A stretch of DNA of 64,000 bases from NCBI GenBank assembly GCA_947685225.1, contig CANTUV010000012.1, forward strand, positions 310,001-374,000, given 5' to 3'. This DNA comes from Garcia nutans. Its lineage: Eukaryota > Streptophyta > Magnoliopsida > Malpighiales > Euphorbiaceae. The notes under the pieces were generated by a model. The model saw nothing but the letters and a program-made list of their open reading frames with translations, was not told where the DNA came from and made no database searches. The position numbers and the translations under genes were made by a program. Positions 52,601 through 64,000 of this stretch are shown one piece after another; the first letter of the stretch is position 1; each line of letters opens with the position of its first letter.

Positions 52601-53834
52601 CATTATAGGAGGAAAAAGAAAGAGATTGATTGAGGGAACCATTAACCTTGAAACAATTCACACCATATCATATGTAACAAGGAAAAGCTTGCTTCAACTT
52701 TCAATGAATTGTTGATTCATTGCCCATATAAATGATATTGAAAAACAGACTTTCAACGGTGAGGCTATATAAGATTTAGTCAGATATGTTTTCGAAGGTA
52801 GATAATTAATTGTTTATGTTGGAAATGTATGCAAAGACACTTTAAACAAATTGTAAATACACAATGAAATGACAAAAGTTCACTATAAAGGCCTAATGTG
52901 CCTAAAAAATCCAAAAGCAGCCTCATCTTTCAATTGTCTCAACTATACCATAAAATTTGGACTGCTAATGTATTCATCTTTTAATTGAGCCCATGCCTTG
53001 TGTTGACCTCATTTAGGAAAGTATCAGTTAATGCTAATGTGCACAACGTTTCCTAAAACATACATGTAATCCCAATAATAATTTCATTTCAAAAATTGAA
53101 CTAGAAATGCTAATAAATGCATTAAATATTCACATGATACACGTAATTTTTGAGAAATACAAATGTGGAAGGTTCATTTTTAGAGTATTAGAACATGTAA
53201 GCATGCCGCATCATGTATACATAAGATCAAAAACCACCCAATTAAAGTCTTAGGCATAATCGAGAGATTGAACTACAATAAAAAGAAACTTTGAATTTCA
53301 CAATTATCTTGCTTGTTAATGCATAAATTTTTATTTTATATAACAAAACAAATGAATTCTACACAAAGATACCAAACATGAGAATTCAATTGATGAAATG
53401 AATTTCAAATTGAATTGTCGATTTGGCCTAATATAAAACAAAGAATAACTAATCAAATTAGAATATCATCGAACTTTATAAGCATTACCAATATCAGTGG
53501 AAAATTTACTGAAAGCTAGTTGAGTTCCCCAAAATAAAATATACCCAGTAAATATATACTCACGGCGAGGGTGTTTGTGAAGCAAAGAGAGCAGCCTGAG
53601 CGACGAAGTGGTGAAGGCCAGGACCGTCATTCTTATTAGACAAAGAATGGAGAGATTGAGACAAGCTTCGAGAAAAGGTGTTACCTTTGAGTGACCAGTA
53701 AGGTAAAAAGGCACGGAAATGGTCAGGTGATTGTTGCAAGAGAGAAATCTGATGGCGAAGAACAAACGATTTCTTTGAAAATTGAGAGAGCGGTGAGGTT
53801 GGCTCAGTTTCATCGCTGATAGAGAAGTCGCCAT
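49614..53834 (-). pseudogene. CDK5RAP1/MiaB-like tRNA methylthiotransferase gene, broken
   Basis: The intact family uses two iron-sulfur clusters and S-adenosylmethionine to make ms2i6A at tRNA position 37. Exons: 53834-53564, 52451-51379, 50135-49614, with matching phases. N-terminal cluster cysteines are in [20 protein letters not shown] and LGCMAERL. The radical-SAM motif CNNMCSFC is near 51900. A C-terminal TRAM-like part contains GDYVEVRILKSTRASLFGEAL. Lesions: a frameshift at 51968 giving TGA at 51965-51967, more shifts before the radical-SAM motif, TAG at 51596-51598, TGA at 51497-51499, TGA at 49948-49950 (Arg in relatives), and a frameshift before the final exon part. Exon 1 also seems shifted relative to the ATG at 53834. 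It lies beside CYP90C1, as in Arabidopsis (At4g36380/At4g36390, from memory). Confidence 0.9.
50690..51190. repeat. Unclassified repeat-like block in the pseudogene intron
   Basis: It is rich in CAAGT, ACTCGA and GAGTTTGAG type words and ends 'gattacacctct', reminiscent of plant hAT-like MITEs that begin with AGAGGTGTAA. The other end and a target duplication were not found. Confidence 0.35.
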
Positions 53835-56775
53835 TAGCTCCTCCAAACTCTTTGGAATTTTTTGCTCTTATTTCCCGATTGGCGAGTCCCCATCTAAAAC
53901 GCACCGTTTTCTTTTGGATAATAGAAGTGGGTGGAGATTAAAGTGCGCTGTTTGGAAAGATGGTAGATGGAGGGATAGGGTTTACCAAGGTTAATGGATA
54001 ATTAAAATAAATAATATATTTTTGACAATGTAATTTTTTTATTAGATAATAAAAACTATTAACCACAAAATGAAGTTTTTTACTTGTTTTAGAAAATGAT
54101 TTTTTCTTCAAATTTTTTATTTTTACTTTGTTTGTTACAGTTTAAAAAAATATTTTTTTTATATTTTTACAACTTGTAATAAAAATATACTCAACATATA
54201 TTAAAAAATATATTCAATATATACTAAAAATATAATATATTTTTTAAAATTTTTATATACACATTTTTATAAAAAAAAAATTTATTACATAATATTTTTG
54301 TAATTTTTTATTAAGTTAATTTTATAAATTTTCCATTTTTTTTCACTATTTTTTTAAGAAACAATGTTTTAATAGTGGACTTCTTAGCTCGATGGACATA
54401 ATCTAAATGTGTTGGAGAGTTTGGACAGGGAACTTCAGCCTTCCAAACAGGTAGACGAGTGTATGTTTATAAAATATAAGGCTTTTGACAAAAATGCTAT
54501 AAAAAATAAAAAAAAATTAAATTTACTATATTTTTAAAATATATTCAAATTTAAAAGAATTTCTAATTAGTTTACTAAAATATTATATTTTCGTAGTTTA
54601 TTATAAATTTATTATTGGCATATTATAAATTTATTATAAAATAACTATGATACGCATAATAAAAAAAATAAAAATTTTATAAAAAATCACGGAGATTATT
54701 ATATTTTTAAATATATATTAGTTAGTATATCACAATAAAATTATGATAATTATATTGTGAAATATATCTAATCATTATTGTGTTCTTGTGTATGCTTTCT
54801 TTGAACATAAAATTTAAAATTAAAATAACAAACAAAATTGATACCAATCAAAAAATATGTTTGAAAACAAAATTAATACCAATCACAAAATTAATACCAA
54901 AAAATGTTTTAAAACAAAAAGGTGGGTCAATTTCTTAACCTTTAATTAATTTTGGGGAAGCAAATGAAAAGGCAAATGAGGCTATAATAGTTTTTATAAA
55001 TCTTACCCATTTTCAAAGCTTGAAGGCAATTTGGCACTAATGGAAGATAGAATATGCTAATCCTCTACATGGAAAATAAGTCAAAAAAAGGCATATGCCT
55101 TAAGGAATTGTTCATATTTTTTAATGTTTGCTTAGCATTGAATGAGAAGGGATCAAAAGCTAAATTTCAACAAATTTTTCTTTCAATGCTTTAATATTTG
55201 AGGGCAGTTAATTCTTAGTTTATCGTTCTAAATAGAATGTTCAATTATAATCATCATTATATTATATAATTTTTCCTATAATATATTCTCATTTCTCCTA
55301 TTTTAAAATTAGTTGTTTTTGTTTTATTTCTAAATTAAGATCAATAACTACATACTTTTAACTTTATGTTATAAAACTACAAACCTTTTCTTATATATTT
55401 AGTTGCTCAAATTTTAAAATTAGAATACATATTTCACTTTGCAATTTTAAACTATACTTGATTCTTTTTAATGGAAAAGAAATTAAATCTCGATTTATTG
55501 TTTAAGCTGTATATATAAATTCGAAATTTTCCTTTATTTTTCATAAATATTTATATTTTTTAAGTATTAAATAAATAAAATTACTTTTTATTTTCTTCTA
55601 TTATATTTTCTTGTATTTTATTATCCAATTTATTTGATATTCTATTGTAAAATTATTAATCGATGCAAATTTTTATAAGATGAACCGTTATATATATATA
55701 TATATAATTCATTTTGATAATGTTGAACATTTTTTAATTAATTTATTTTTTCTAAAAAGTCATATATATGTATATGTATAACACTATAATGATACAAAAT
55801 CAAAAATTAATCTAAAAGCTACATAGTTTATCAATTTCTGTGTAAATGATTATTGCTTTATTATATAATGAAATATGGCGATTGAATTACCTTAAAATAA
55901 AAGTATTATTGTTTCTATGGAAAAAGACCATATTACAATGATTTTTAAATTTAGGATGATAGGTGAATTTTTCTAAATTGATTGAAAAGATAAATTTACC
56001 ATGTTAAAATTTGAAATATTCTTTGCTCTAACCTTATCAATTATGACTTTGCCAATAACACTATAGAAGAGATTAAAAATGTATTATTATCAAAAAGATT
56101 AAAAATGTATTAATATTAAAGTCATTTAAAAATTCTCAAATTTGAATTTAAATAAAAAAATAAAAATAAAAATAAAAAAATTTGATATTTTTATTAAAAA
56201 ATTTTTATTAAATATATATTTATGCACATCAAGTTTTTATTTGATTAATTACTATGTGAAAAATGTTGTATGATAATGAACTTTTTAAAAATATTTTTAG
56301 CATAGTGACAATTAAATTACATGTAACTTTCAAGGGTCAGTAGCTGCTTTTGTTTGGTAGATATATGCACTTCAGATATTTTAATAATCCTTATCCGAAA
56401 AAATACATTAAAATTAAATAATATTCGAAATGCTTCTATTAAAAAAAACTGTTGACAATTTTTATTATTTTAAAAAAATAAAAGATATAATCTTCACAAA
56501 ATAAAAATTATGATTTTCTTCCACTTGAGTATTTTTTTATTAATTATATATGAAATAAGAAAAATAATTAAAATTTATACTCAAAATTTAAGTGAAAATT
56601 ACTTTTTGTTACTAAACTAAAATTCGATGGTTTCTATTAATTTACCATTATTAATTTCAGTTTCTATGTTACAAGCATTAAACAATTGAATATTGAAAAT
56701 GATTTCAAGAAATTAAATGTTTTAGAATTATTATATATAAAAAATGTTTTAGAATTTAATAATCAGAGCATTAAG
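53835..56775. other. AT-rich spacer
   Basis: The first 150 bases are the likely old promoter of the methylthiotransferase. A TA run is at about 55690-55706. No gene or classified repeat was seen in the remainder. Confidence 0.55.
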
Positions 56776-57525
56776 TTTTTTTTTTTTGAAGGTAAAAGCA
56801 TAATATTTTATTATTTACTGAAAAAAGATGCAATACAAGAGAGAATAATATCCCAAAGGTAAAGACTAGTAAAAGAAAATAATGCCTTAGTCAAATGGTG
56901 AGCTATCATGTTCGCTTGCTTTCAAATTCAAACCAAAGTAATATTACTTTTTTGTCTAATAACAACTTTCAATCAATTATTATTGAGCCAAAAGAGGACA
57001 TGTACTCTTCAAAAGAAAGAGTGCTAAGATAAACATCATGTGAATCAATCAGAATATAACCAGAACCATTGAAATTTTAAAGTATCCATTCCAGTAAATG
57101 TCGTAGAGCCAACGCCTATATTATTCTTGATTCTGTTATACCATGTAGAAAGTTCGATATAGCTGAAATAAACGCTCCTGTTGAAGAACACAAATAAATG
57201 CCAAAACCAGCAGATCTATTGGTCATATTAATCGAACCATCCATTGAGCATTGCCAGCCATAGGATATAGGAGATAACACGCCATATATGGTCCCTTCTC
57301 GGCATATTGTAGAGACTGTTATAGCTACTTTTTCCTTTGCACATCTCCATAATAATATAAATTTCAGTGCCTAAGAAACCAAACGAATATCACTCCCTCT
57401 CTTACCCTGCCATAAGAAGATATTTCTAATAGCCTACAACTTTCAACAGATAACACAAAACTCAGCAAGCCTATCCTCATTCAAAGACTGGAATATAGTA
57501 ATAAACTAAGAGGAGAAGTTACTAC
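56776..57525 (-). mobile_element. LINE 3' part (RNase H region), broken
   Basis: In minus orientation it encodes FLWQGKRGSDI, then the RNase H start CSMDGSINMTNRSAGFGIYL with the catalytic-type Asp before GS. Stops follow, and the end is an A run (T run at 56776-56787 on the plus strand). The upstream part is cut exactly where the gypsy LTR starts, so the gypsy element probably landed in it. Confidence 0.75.
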
Positions 57526-58309
57526 TGTAATATCCTTATTTGTGCCCTAGTAGTTTTGAGGTTGTTGTTATTTTAATTGGATTAAATGTATATGTTAAGT
57601 TGATAAGGAAAAATTTGTGTAAAGAGAAATGTATATGTAGTGTATATGGTAATATATATAACATATATGTTGGTCAAAGTGGAAAGTCAAGGGAAGAGGA
57701 TATTTTATTGTTACTTGTGAAATTACTTAAAAGGGCTTGTAAATAATAGGAAGAGAAAGCATATGAGAAGAGGACATTTAAGTAATTTCCTAATTATTTT
57801 TGTGGTGGAGATTTAAAGAAGAAGCAAAGTTTGACTTTTACTCTTCATTGTCATTTTCTTTTCTTTTCTTTCTTGTGTGGCCGGCTCATCAAAGGGACAA
57901 GAGAGCAAGAGAACAAGTGAAGGTTTTGTTGATTCCAAGCTCAAATTGAAAGGAGTTTTCAAGTATACAAGTTGGAATTTTAAGGAATTTCATGATTTGG
58001 TAAGTTTTCTCTTGTTTGCCATTGTTATTTTTGAAGTTATGTTTAAGTTGGGTTGTGGTTTAATGATGGTATGATTAAGGTTGTTTATGGTGTGAATTTA
58101 AGTGTTGAGATTGCTTGATAGATGAGAAGTTAAGTGGGTGTTGATGTTGGAAGTGGTTGTGTGGAGATTGTGTTAGGGTTTTGAGTTGGTAAGTGTTGTT
58201 TATGTTATGTTTGATTGATTATTCTTGTTGATCTTTGAGTTGGTTGTGTTTGTTGGTTTTAGAAGTGAAGAATACCTAATTTCGGAAAGGGGCAGTAGCG
58301 TTTTGGATG

Positions 58310-58417
58310 CCACGCCCGTGGTCTTTTGGTAGCCATGGCCGTGGGGGTGTTGGCCATTTTTGGGCAGAAGGGTTCTCAAAGCCACGACCGTGGGGGTTGA
58401 GGTGGCCACGGCCGTGG
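58310..58417. repeat. Four phased palindromes CCACGNCCGTGG in the LTR
   Basis: Copies start at 58310 (CCACGCCCGTGG), 58333 (CCATGGCCGTGG), 58382 (CCACGACCGTGG) and 58406 (CCACGGCCGTGG). Spacings are 23, 49 and 24 bases, so all sit on a period of about 24 bases. The local GC content is much higher than in the rest of the LTR. Confidence 0.85.
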
Positions 58418-59103
58418 GCTTTGCTTAGTGATGTTGAGTTTTGTTTAGTGGTCTTAAGATTTAGGATAAGGTTAATAAGTGATAATGTTATAGAATTGAT
58501 GTGTTGCATCATTGTTTTGGGTTAGGTTTTGGAAGAAGTGATTTGCCCTAATTGTGAAGTGAAGAATCTTTGGAAGAAAGGATTGCTTAGAGTTGTGTGA
58601 GTGTGCATAAGGTAAGTACAAACTACATCATTGCATTCATTTATGAGAGGTGGAAACTTAATATACATATGTGTTTGTTAAAGTGTTGAGAACATAAATG
58701 CATTGTTGAAACATATTATTATTGTTATGTGAATGTTGTGCTAAGCGTGTGTAATGTATGTTAAGAATATTGGTTGTGTATATATTTGAGTAATAAAGTG
58801 TGGAAATAACATGATTGATTACTCATGATGTAAGTAAAATGGTTAAGGCATGTTTGCTTTTATGATAATGCAATGTGATTGGTTATGATGAATTAATTAA
58901 TGTGATGTGAGATATGAAGTTGGAAATGTGAATGGGATGAGTTGTGAGGCCATGATTGTTGGCTATGATGATATAGTTGAGATATGAATGCCTAATGAAT
59001 TGTGGATGGTAAAATGAGAAATGAATTGAGAATGAGATAAACTAAATGATTGTGTGCCTAATATGTTGATTCAACTTTCAGAGTCCTGTATTTGATGGCA
59101 TGC

Positions 59104-59277
59104 CTATGAATCATTGGATAGGCGAAATGGGTGGCCCGTAAGCCGATTCCAATTGAAAAATACTTATGAATCACTGGATAGGTGAAATGGGAGGCCCGTA
59201 AACCGATTCCAGTTGAAAAATGTGAATATGGAATGATGGTGAAATGGGAGACCCATAAACCACTTCCATTTGAAAAA
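59104..59277. repeat. Three tandem 60-base repeats in the LTR
   Basis: Units near 59104, 59164 and 59224 each contain 'gaaatggg', then 'cccgtaa' or 'cccataa', then 'ttcca' and 'ttgaaaaat'. The first two are exactly 60 bases apart and nearly identical; the third is shorter and more diverged. Confidence 0.85.
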
Positions 59278-60133
59278 TTAGTAACAGTCTAGTCGGGTTG
59301 AGGATCTCCTCATGTTAATGGGTTGATGGTCCAAGAGACTGGGTCTGTTACGCTATCCATGGATAGAGATATGATATATTTTGCCTATGGGCTTGATGAT
59401 GTGATATTGAATCAAAGCGGTGACTCTGAACTTTGAATAACATATTGGTTTGTGTTTTGGGCCCAATGCTTGTGTTTGTTTAAATGTGATTATTATTGGA
59501 TGAAAGTAATGAGAAATGATATGATGTAATGTTATGAGAGATGTTCATGGTTTATAAGTTAGGGTGAACAAGGTATGCGTGAAATGTAATGTTTACTTGA
59601 ATTGTGTATACAACTTGATTGTGTGACATGAACATTGCATCAAAGCATCTTGATATTGTAGTTTGTTTTACTAAGCTGTTGGCTTAGCGCGATTGTGGTT
59701 CATCGCGCAGGTGTTAGAGAAGAACCCGAGTGTTCCACTAGACCGAGTGAGTCTAGACATTGAGGATTTGCCTTAGGACTTAAAGATCAGAGCAGTGCTG
59801 CCAACCATGTATAATTTCTTTATATTTTGTAAAGTAATGGTTTTAATGTATATGTATAAATGGTTGTAAACTTGAACTTAGATATTTCTATATATGTAAA
59901 TACTTTATAATTTCCGCTGCGTACTAAATAAATGTTTATATTCCTTTTTATTTTCTATTACATGCTAACTACCACATTTCTTATATGGTACAAAGAGAAA
60001 AAAATTGTTTGGTGTCTTTTAAAGAGTTAAATGGTTTAAGAAATCCGTAGCATTCCTATGTTTCATGTACGCATATTACATTGTAGTATTATGTAGTGTG
60101 CGTATATGGGATTTAGGGGCGTTACAATTGTTT

Positions 60134-60145
60134 TGGTATCAGAGC
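60134..60145 (+). other. Primer-binding site of the gypsy element
   Basis: TGGTATCAGAGC is the exact initiator-Met tRNA complement. Confidence 0.92.
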
Positions 60146-60295
60146 CTAGGTTTGAGATTCTCAACCTAGGTAAATTATAAAGGAAAAGAATATTTTGATT
60201 TTAAAAGTTGGATTTTAACTAAAATACATGTTGGCATTGGCAGTCTCTGATCTTTAATAAGGTGTATTCGGTTGTGTTTGCAGATATAGGTAGTA

Positions 60296-61378
60296 ATGGA
60301 TCCCCATTCATGACAGTCTGTTGAGGGAAGTGCAGAGAGTATAGCTCCTGTTGAGAGTAGGGAGGGAGCTAGAGTTGAGATAGCTAGTGAGGTGCCTGCT
60401 TCAGTGTCTGGGAGACCAGCAGGTGATGAGGTTCCACCAGCTTGGTTTAGACATATGATGGAAGTGATGAGACAAGCACCAGTGCAGCCACCACCACCAC
60501 CTCAGCCTCAAGTGCCAGTGAGACACTATGATAAACTAAGGAAGTATGGGGCTGAAGATTTTCTGGGTACTATAGATCCGGCTGTAGCGGAACAGTGGCT
60601 AGATAAAGTACAGAGGATCTTTATTCAGTTGCAAGCCACACCAGAGGAAAATTTTGCTTATGCTAGGTCATTGTTGCAGAAGGACGCATATGACTGGTGG
60701 AAGACTATGCCACATGCTTTAGATGATCCTCCTACCCTGTCTTATGCTGATTTTCTCAGAGAGTTTGAGTTGAAGTATACTCCGAGGGAGTATAAGGATG
60801 TGAAGAAAATGGAGTTTTTGAGTCTGAGGCAAGATTACCGGACATTTACAGAATACGAGGTTGAGTTCATCCGGTTGAGCCATTATGCTGGTGGCATTAT
60901 ATCTGATGATATTGATAGATGCAGAAGATTTGAGGAGGGATTGAGGCCCTCAATCATGTGTCATGTGGCTGGCTCCAGGTATCAGGATTTCTCCCAGCTA
61001 GTTGCAGCAGCTAGGAGTGTAGAGAGAGCCCAGGCCATAGCATCAGCTGCTTCTGAGGAAGAGGTTAAAGTGAGAAGGCCCCAGTTTGAGGCAGGGTCTT
61101 CATCAGTGAAGAGGGGCAGAGGGAGCTTTATTCCCAGAGTTGGGAGGAGTCAGAGGCCGGCTAGCAGGTCAGTGCAGTTTCAGAGGCAGAGATCTAGATC
61201 TGCAGTTTCTGTGGCTAGTGCACCGACTCCCTTTATTCAGAGATCCACTCTACAGGCATGTGAGCTTTGTGGTAAGATTCATGTGGGAGCTTGTCGGAGG
61301 GTTAGTAGACCAGGTGTGTGCTTTCGTTGTGGATCGCCTGACCATTTCATTAGAGAGTGTCCTGAGATGCAGGAATAG
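60296..61378 (+). pseudogene. gypsy gag with an early stop
   Basis: The frame starts ATG at 60296 and meets TGA at 60311-60313 (sixth codon), then is open to TAG at 61376-61378. An ATG-free restart or the internal methionines would be needed for expression. The retrotransposon Gag domain covers about 60530-61030 (AEQWLDKVQRIF, DAYDWWKT, FLREFELKYTPREY, FEEGLRPSI). A basic stretch with RGRGSF follows, then the knuckle CFRCGSPDHFIREC at 61321-61362. The product would form the particle and bind the element RNA. Both stops can arise by one C-to-T change (CGA to TGA, CAG to TAG). Confidence 0.85.
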
Positions 61379-64000
61379 AGGTCAGTGGAATCTGCAGCTT
61401 CTCGACAGAGCTTTAGCAGAGGAGGTAGAGGAGTCAGAAGTTTTGATAGAGGAGGTAGATCTGGGTTCATTCAGAGAGGAGGATCTTCAGCTAGAGACAG
61501 TAGACCTGATGAGGCTGGATCTTCCCAGAGAGTTTACGTGATGCAGAGACAGCCAGATGCTTCAGCTGTCATTGCTGGTACTTTCTCTCTATTTGGCATT
61601 TCCGTATTTGCTTTAATTGATCCAGGATCAACTCATTCATACATCAGTGCATCAGTTTTGCCTGTGTCTGAATTACATGCTGAATCCCTAGGATTTGATG
61701 TATTGGTAACGAATCCTTTAGGGCATAGTGTGGTTGTTAGTAAGGTACACCGGGAATGTGCAATTGTGGTGCAGGGTGAAGAGTTTCCTAGTGATTTGAT
61801 TGAGATGCCATTTAAAGAGTACGATTTGATTTTGGGTATGGATTGGTTATCTAGTCATGGAGCTGTGGTAGATTGTAAGAAGAAGTGTGTTACTTTGAGA
61901 ACTAGTGGTGATAGAGTTGTGATGGTATCGAGTGAGCAGAGACAGTTAGCATCTTTGTTGATTTCAGCTGTTTCAGCTAGGAAGTTAATCAGAAAAGGGT
62001 GTGATGCCTATCTTGCTCATATTTTAGATACCAGGGTGATAGGTTCTCAACTTGATAGTATTCCCACAGTTTCAGAGTTTTCAGATGTTTTTCCAGAGGA
62101 GTTGCCAGGATTGCCTCCTGAGAGAGAGGTAGAGTTTGGTATCGATTTGTTGCCAGGTACCACTCCTATCTCCATTACTCCTTATAGAATGGCACCTGTT
62201 GAATTGAGAGAGTTGAAGGTGCAGTTGCAGGAGTTGTTGGATAAGGGATTCATTCGCCCTAGTGTTTTGCCATGGGGAGCTCCTGTTTTATTTGTTAAGA
62301 AGAAGGATGGTACTATGAGATTATGTATCGATTATAGGCAATTGAACAAGGTGACTATCAAGAATAAATATCCTTTGCCTAGAATTGATGATCTCTTTGA
62401 TCAATTGAAGGGAGCAGCTGTGTTTTCTAAGATTGATTTGAGATCAGGGTACCATCAGTTGAGGGTCAGAGCTGAGGATGTGCCGAAGATAGCTTTTCGA
62501 ACTAGGTATGGGCATTATGAGTTTTTGGTAATGCCTTTTGGTTTGACAAATGCCCCTGCCGCTTTCATGGATTTGATGAATAGGGTGTTTAGGCCCTATT
62601 TGGATAAGTTTGTGGTGGTGTTTATAGATGATATTTTAGTGTATTCTCGTAGTGAGGAAGAACATGACAAGCATTTAAGGATTGTGTTACAGATTTTGAG
62701 AGAGAAGCAATTGTATGCTAAGCTGTCAAAGTGTGAGTTTTGGCTTGATCAAGTAGCTTTTCTCGGTCATATAGTTTCAGCAGATGGTATTAGAGTTGAC
62801 CCGAGTAAAGTTGAAGCTATTCTGAATTGGAGTCCACCGAAATCTGTAACTGAAGTTAGAAGTTTTCTGGGTTTGGCAGGCTATTATCGACGCTTTGTGA
62901 AAGGATTTTCTTTGATAGCTACTCCACTCACCAGATTGCTTCGGAAGGGAGTGAGATTTGTGTGGACTGATCAGTGCCAAGCTAGTTTTGAGCAGTTGAA
63001 AGAGATGTTGACTCAAGCGCCTGTTCTCACTTTACTTGTGGAAGATAAACCATATGTGATCTATAGTGATGCTTCACATAATGGTTTGGGTTGTGTTTTA
63101 ATGCAAGAGGGTAAAGTGATAGCTTATGCTTCTCGACAGTTGAAGCCGCATGAGCTCAATTATCCGACCCATGATCTGGAGTTAGCAGCCATTGTGTTTG
63201 CTTTGAAGATTTGGCGACATTATCTGTATGGAGAGAAGTGTTTCATTTACACTGATCATAAAAGTTTAAAGTATTTAGGAGTCCAAAAGGAGTTGAATCT
63301 TCGACAGAGGCGATGGTTGGAGTTGATTAAAGACTATGACTGTTTGATTGATTATCATCCAGGTAAAGCAAATGTTGTTGCTGATGCCTTGAGTCGGAAG
63401 TCTTTAGCAGGTTTGACTGCTTATTCGCTCTTGTTGCTTGTTGAGTTGAGAGCGTTGCATGCTAGTTTCATATCTTGTGATGATGGTGCATTGTTGGCAC
63501 AATTGCAATTGAAGCCAGTGCTGTTAGACCAGATTAAGGAGGCTCAATTGGCTGATAAGAAGATTCAGAAGGTTGTTTCTGATTGTCTTAAAGGAGAGAG
63601 CAGGGATTTTGTTTTGAGAGATGATGGGAGTTTGTGGTTTGAGAATAGACTGTGTGTGCCTGATGATGATAGTTTGAGAAGGATTATTTTAGAAGAAGCA
63701 CACCAATCAGCTTTTGCTATGCATCCGGGCAGTACGAAGATGTACCATGATTTGAGACAGCATTACTGGTGGTCCGGTATGAAGAGAGACATTGCAGAAT
63801 TTGTATCTAAATGTCTCACATGTCAGAGGGTGAAAGCTGAGCATCAGGTTCCAACTGGGTTGCTTCAACCTTTGTCAGTACCTGAATGGAAGTGGGAGAG
63901 AGTGACAATGGATTTTGTGTCTGGATTGCCTTTAACGCAAAAGAAACATGATGCTATTTGGGTGATTGTTGATAGGTTGACCAAGACAGCTCATTTTCTC
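61379..64000 (+). CDS. gypsy pol (protease, RT, RNase H, integrase), partial
   Basis: It continues in the same frame as gag after the TAG and is open to the edge. Aspartic protease: [13 protein letters not shown] near 61610 (D-P-G variant of the active site). [22 protein letters not shown] near 62270, [10 protein letters not shown] near 62430, active site FIDDILVYS near 62625, and FLGHIVS near 62760. RNase [16 protein letters not shown] near 63060, TDHKSLKYL near 63250. Integrase: HHCC finger with MHPGSTKM and [11 protein letters not shown] (63720-63845), then the start of the core ([21 protein letters not shown]). It would copy and insert the element. No frameshift or stop was found in this part. 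Confidence 0.9.

Larger units (their letters stand above)
57526..60126 (+). repeat. 5' LTR of the gypsy element, 2601 bp
   Basis: It starts TGTAATATCC and ends GGGGCGTTACA, giving the usual TG..CA and an inverted TGTAA/TTACA. Seven bases separate its end from the primer-binding site. The five bases before it are ACTAC; the matching copy would be past the window. It contains two internal repeat arrays, listed separately. Confidence 0.88.
57526..64000 (+). mobile_element. Ty3/gypsy LTR retrotransposon (Tekay/Del-like), 3' end beyond window
   Basis: A long 5' LTR, a tRNA-Met primer-binding site, then gag, protease, RT, RNase H and integrase in gypsy order. The pol frame is open for all 874 codons to the window edge. 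Apart from two in-frame stops the element is well preserved, so it is young compared with the copia at 1-6416. The clade is inferred from the long LTR and RT wording, not from a tree. Confidence 0.92.

Noticed and set aside
58200..58525. Open frames on both strands over the CCACGNCCGTGG repeats
   Set aside because: They arise from the palindromic repeats; the region lies inside an LTR.
1..64000. CRISPR arrays, operons, bacterial-type systems, tRNA or rRNA genes
   Set aside because: None seen; tRNA-like boxes found belong to SINEs. The window is ordinary plant nuclear DNA.

Overview
The window is nuclear DNA of a flowering plant, almost certainly a eudicot. It is very AT-rich, its genes have several short exons with GT..AG introns, and it carries plant-type Ty1/copia and Ty3/gypsy retrotransposons, LINEs, tRNA-derived SINEs and hAT and Stowaway-like MITEs. 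The species cannot be named from the sequence.

Layout. 1-6416: a decayed copia element with remains of both LTRs. 7505-8236: a non-autonomous hAT element. 9117-9375: a Stowaway-like MITE. 11178-12279 (+): an intact GATA zinc-finger factor of the GATA5/6/7 type. 14535-17861 (-): a broken WLM/WSS1-like protease gene. 19403-23970 (+): a broken gene for a conserved plant protein (At1g26180-like), with a second hAT copy in an intron. 25077-27153 (+): an intact gene for a small basic protein, probably organellar. 29698-36985 (-): an intact nine-exon cytochrome P450 of the CYP90C1/ROTUNDIFOLIA3 type (brassinosteroid C-23 hydroxylation). 39083-41057: a 5'-truncated LINE. 41350-41805: a MITE split by a LINE tail. 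42-48.6 kb: gene-free AT-rich DNA. 48640-48825: a SINE. 49614-53834 (-): a broken CDK5RAP1/MiaB-like tRNA methylthiotransferase gene. 56776-57525: a LINE tail. 57526 to the end: a fairly young gypsy element with a 2.6-kb LTR, cut by the window edge.

Reading the genes together. From memory, GATA7 (At4g36240), CYP90C1 (At4g36380) and the methylthiotransferase (At4g36390) lie close together on Arabidopsis chromosome 4. Three of the six protein genes here are therefore probably a conserved ancestral block. Three genes are intact and three carry several independent lesions each (stops and frameshifts). That mixture is what gene loss after a whole-genome duplication would leave.

No operon-like cluster, CRISPR, defence island or other new multi-gene system was seen. 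The points most worth a second look are the alternating intact and dead genes, the two hAT copies with perfect 8-bp target duplications, the LINE nested in a MITE with a 14-bp target duplication, the phased palindromes in the gypsy LTR, and the single in-frame stop between gypsy gag and pol. Exon coordinates were read by eye; no alignment program was run.
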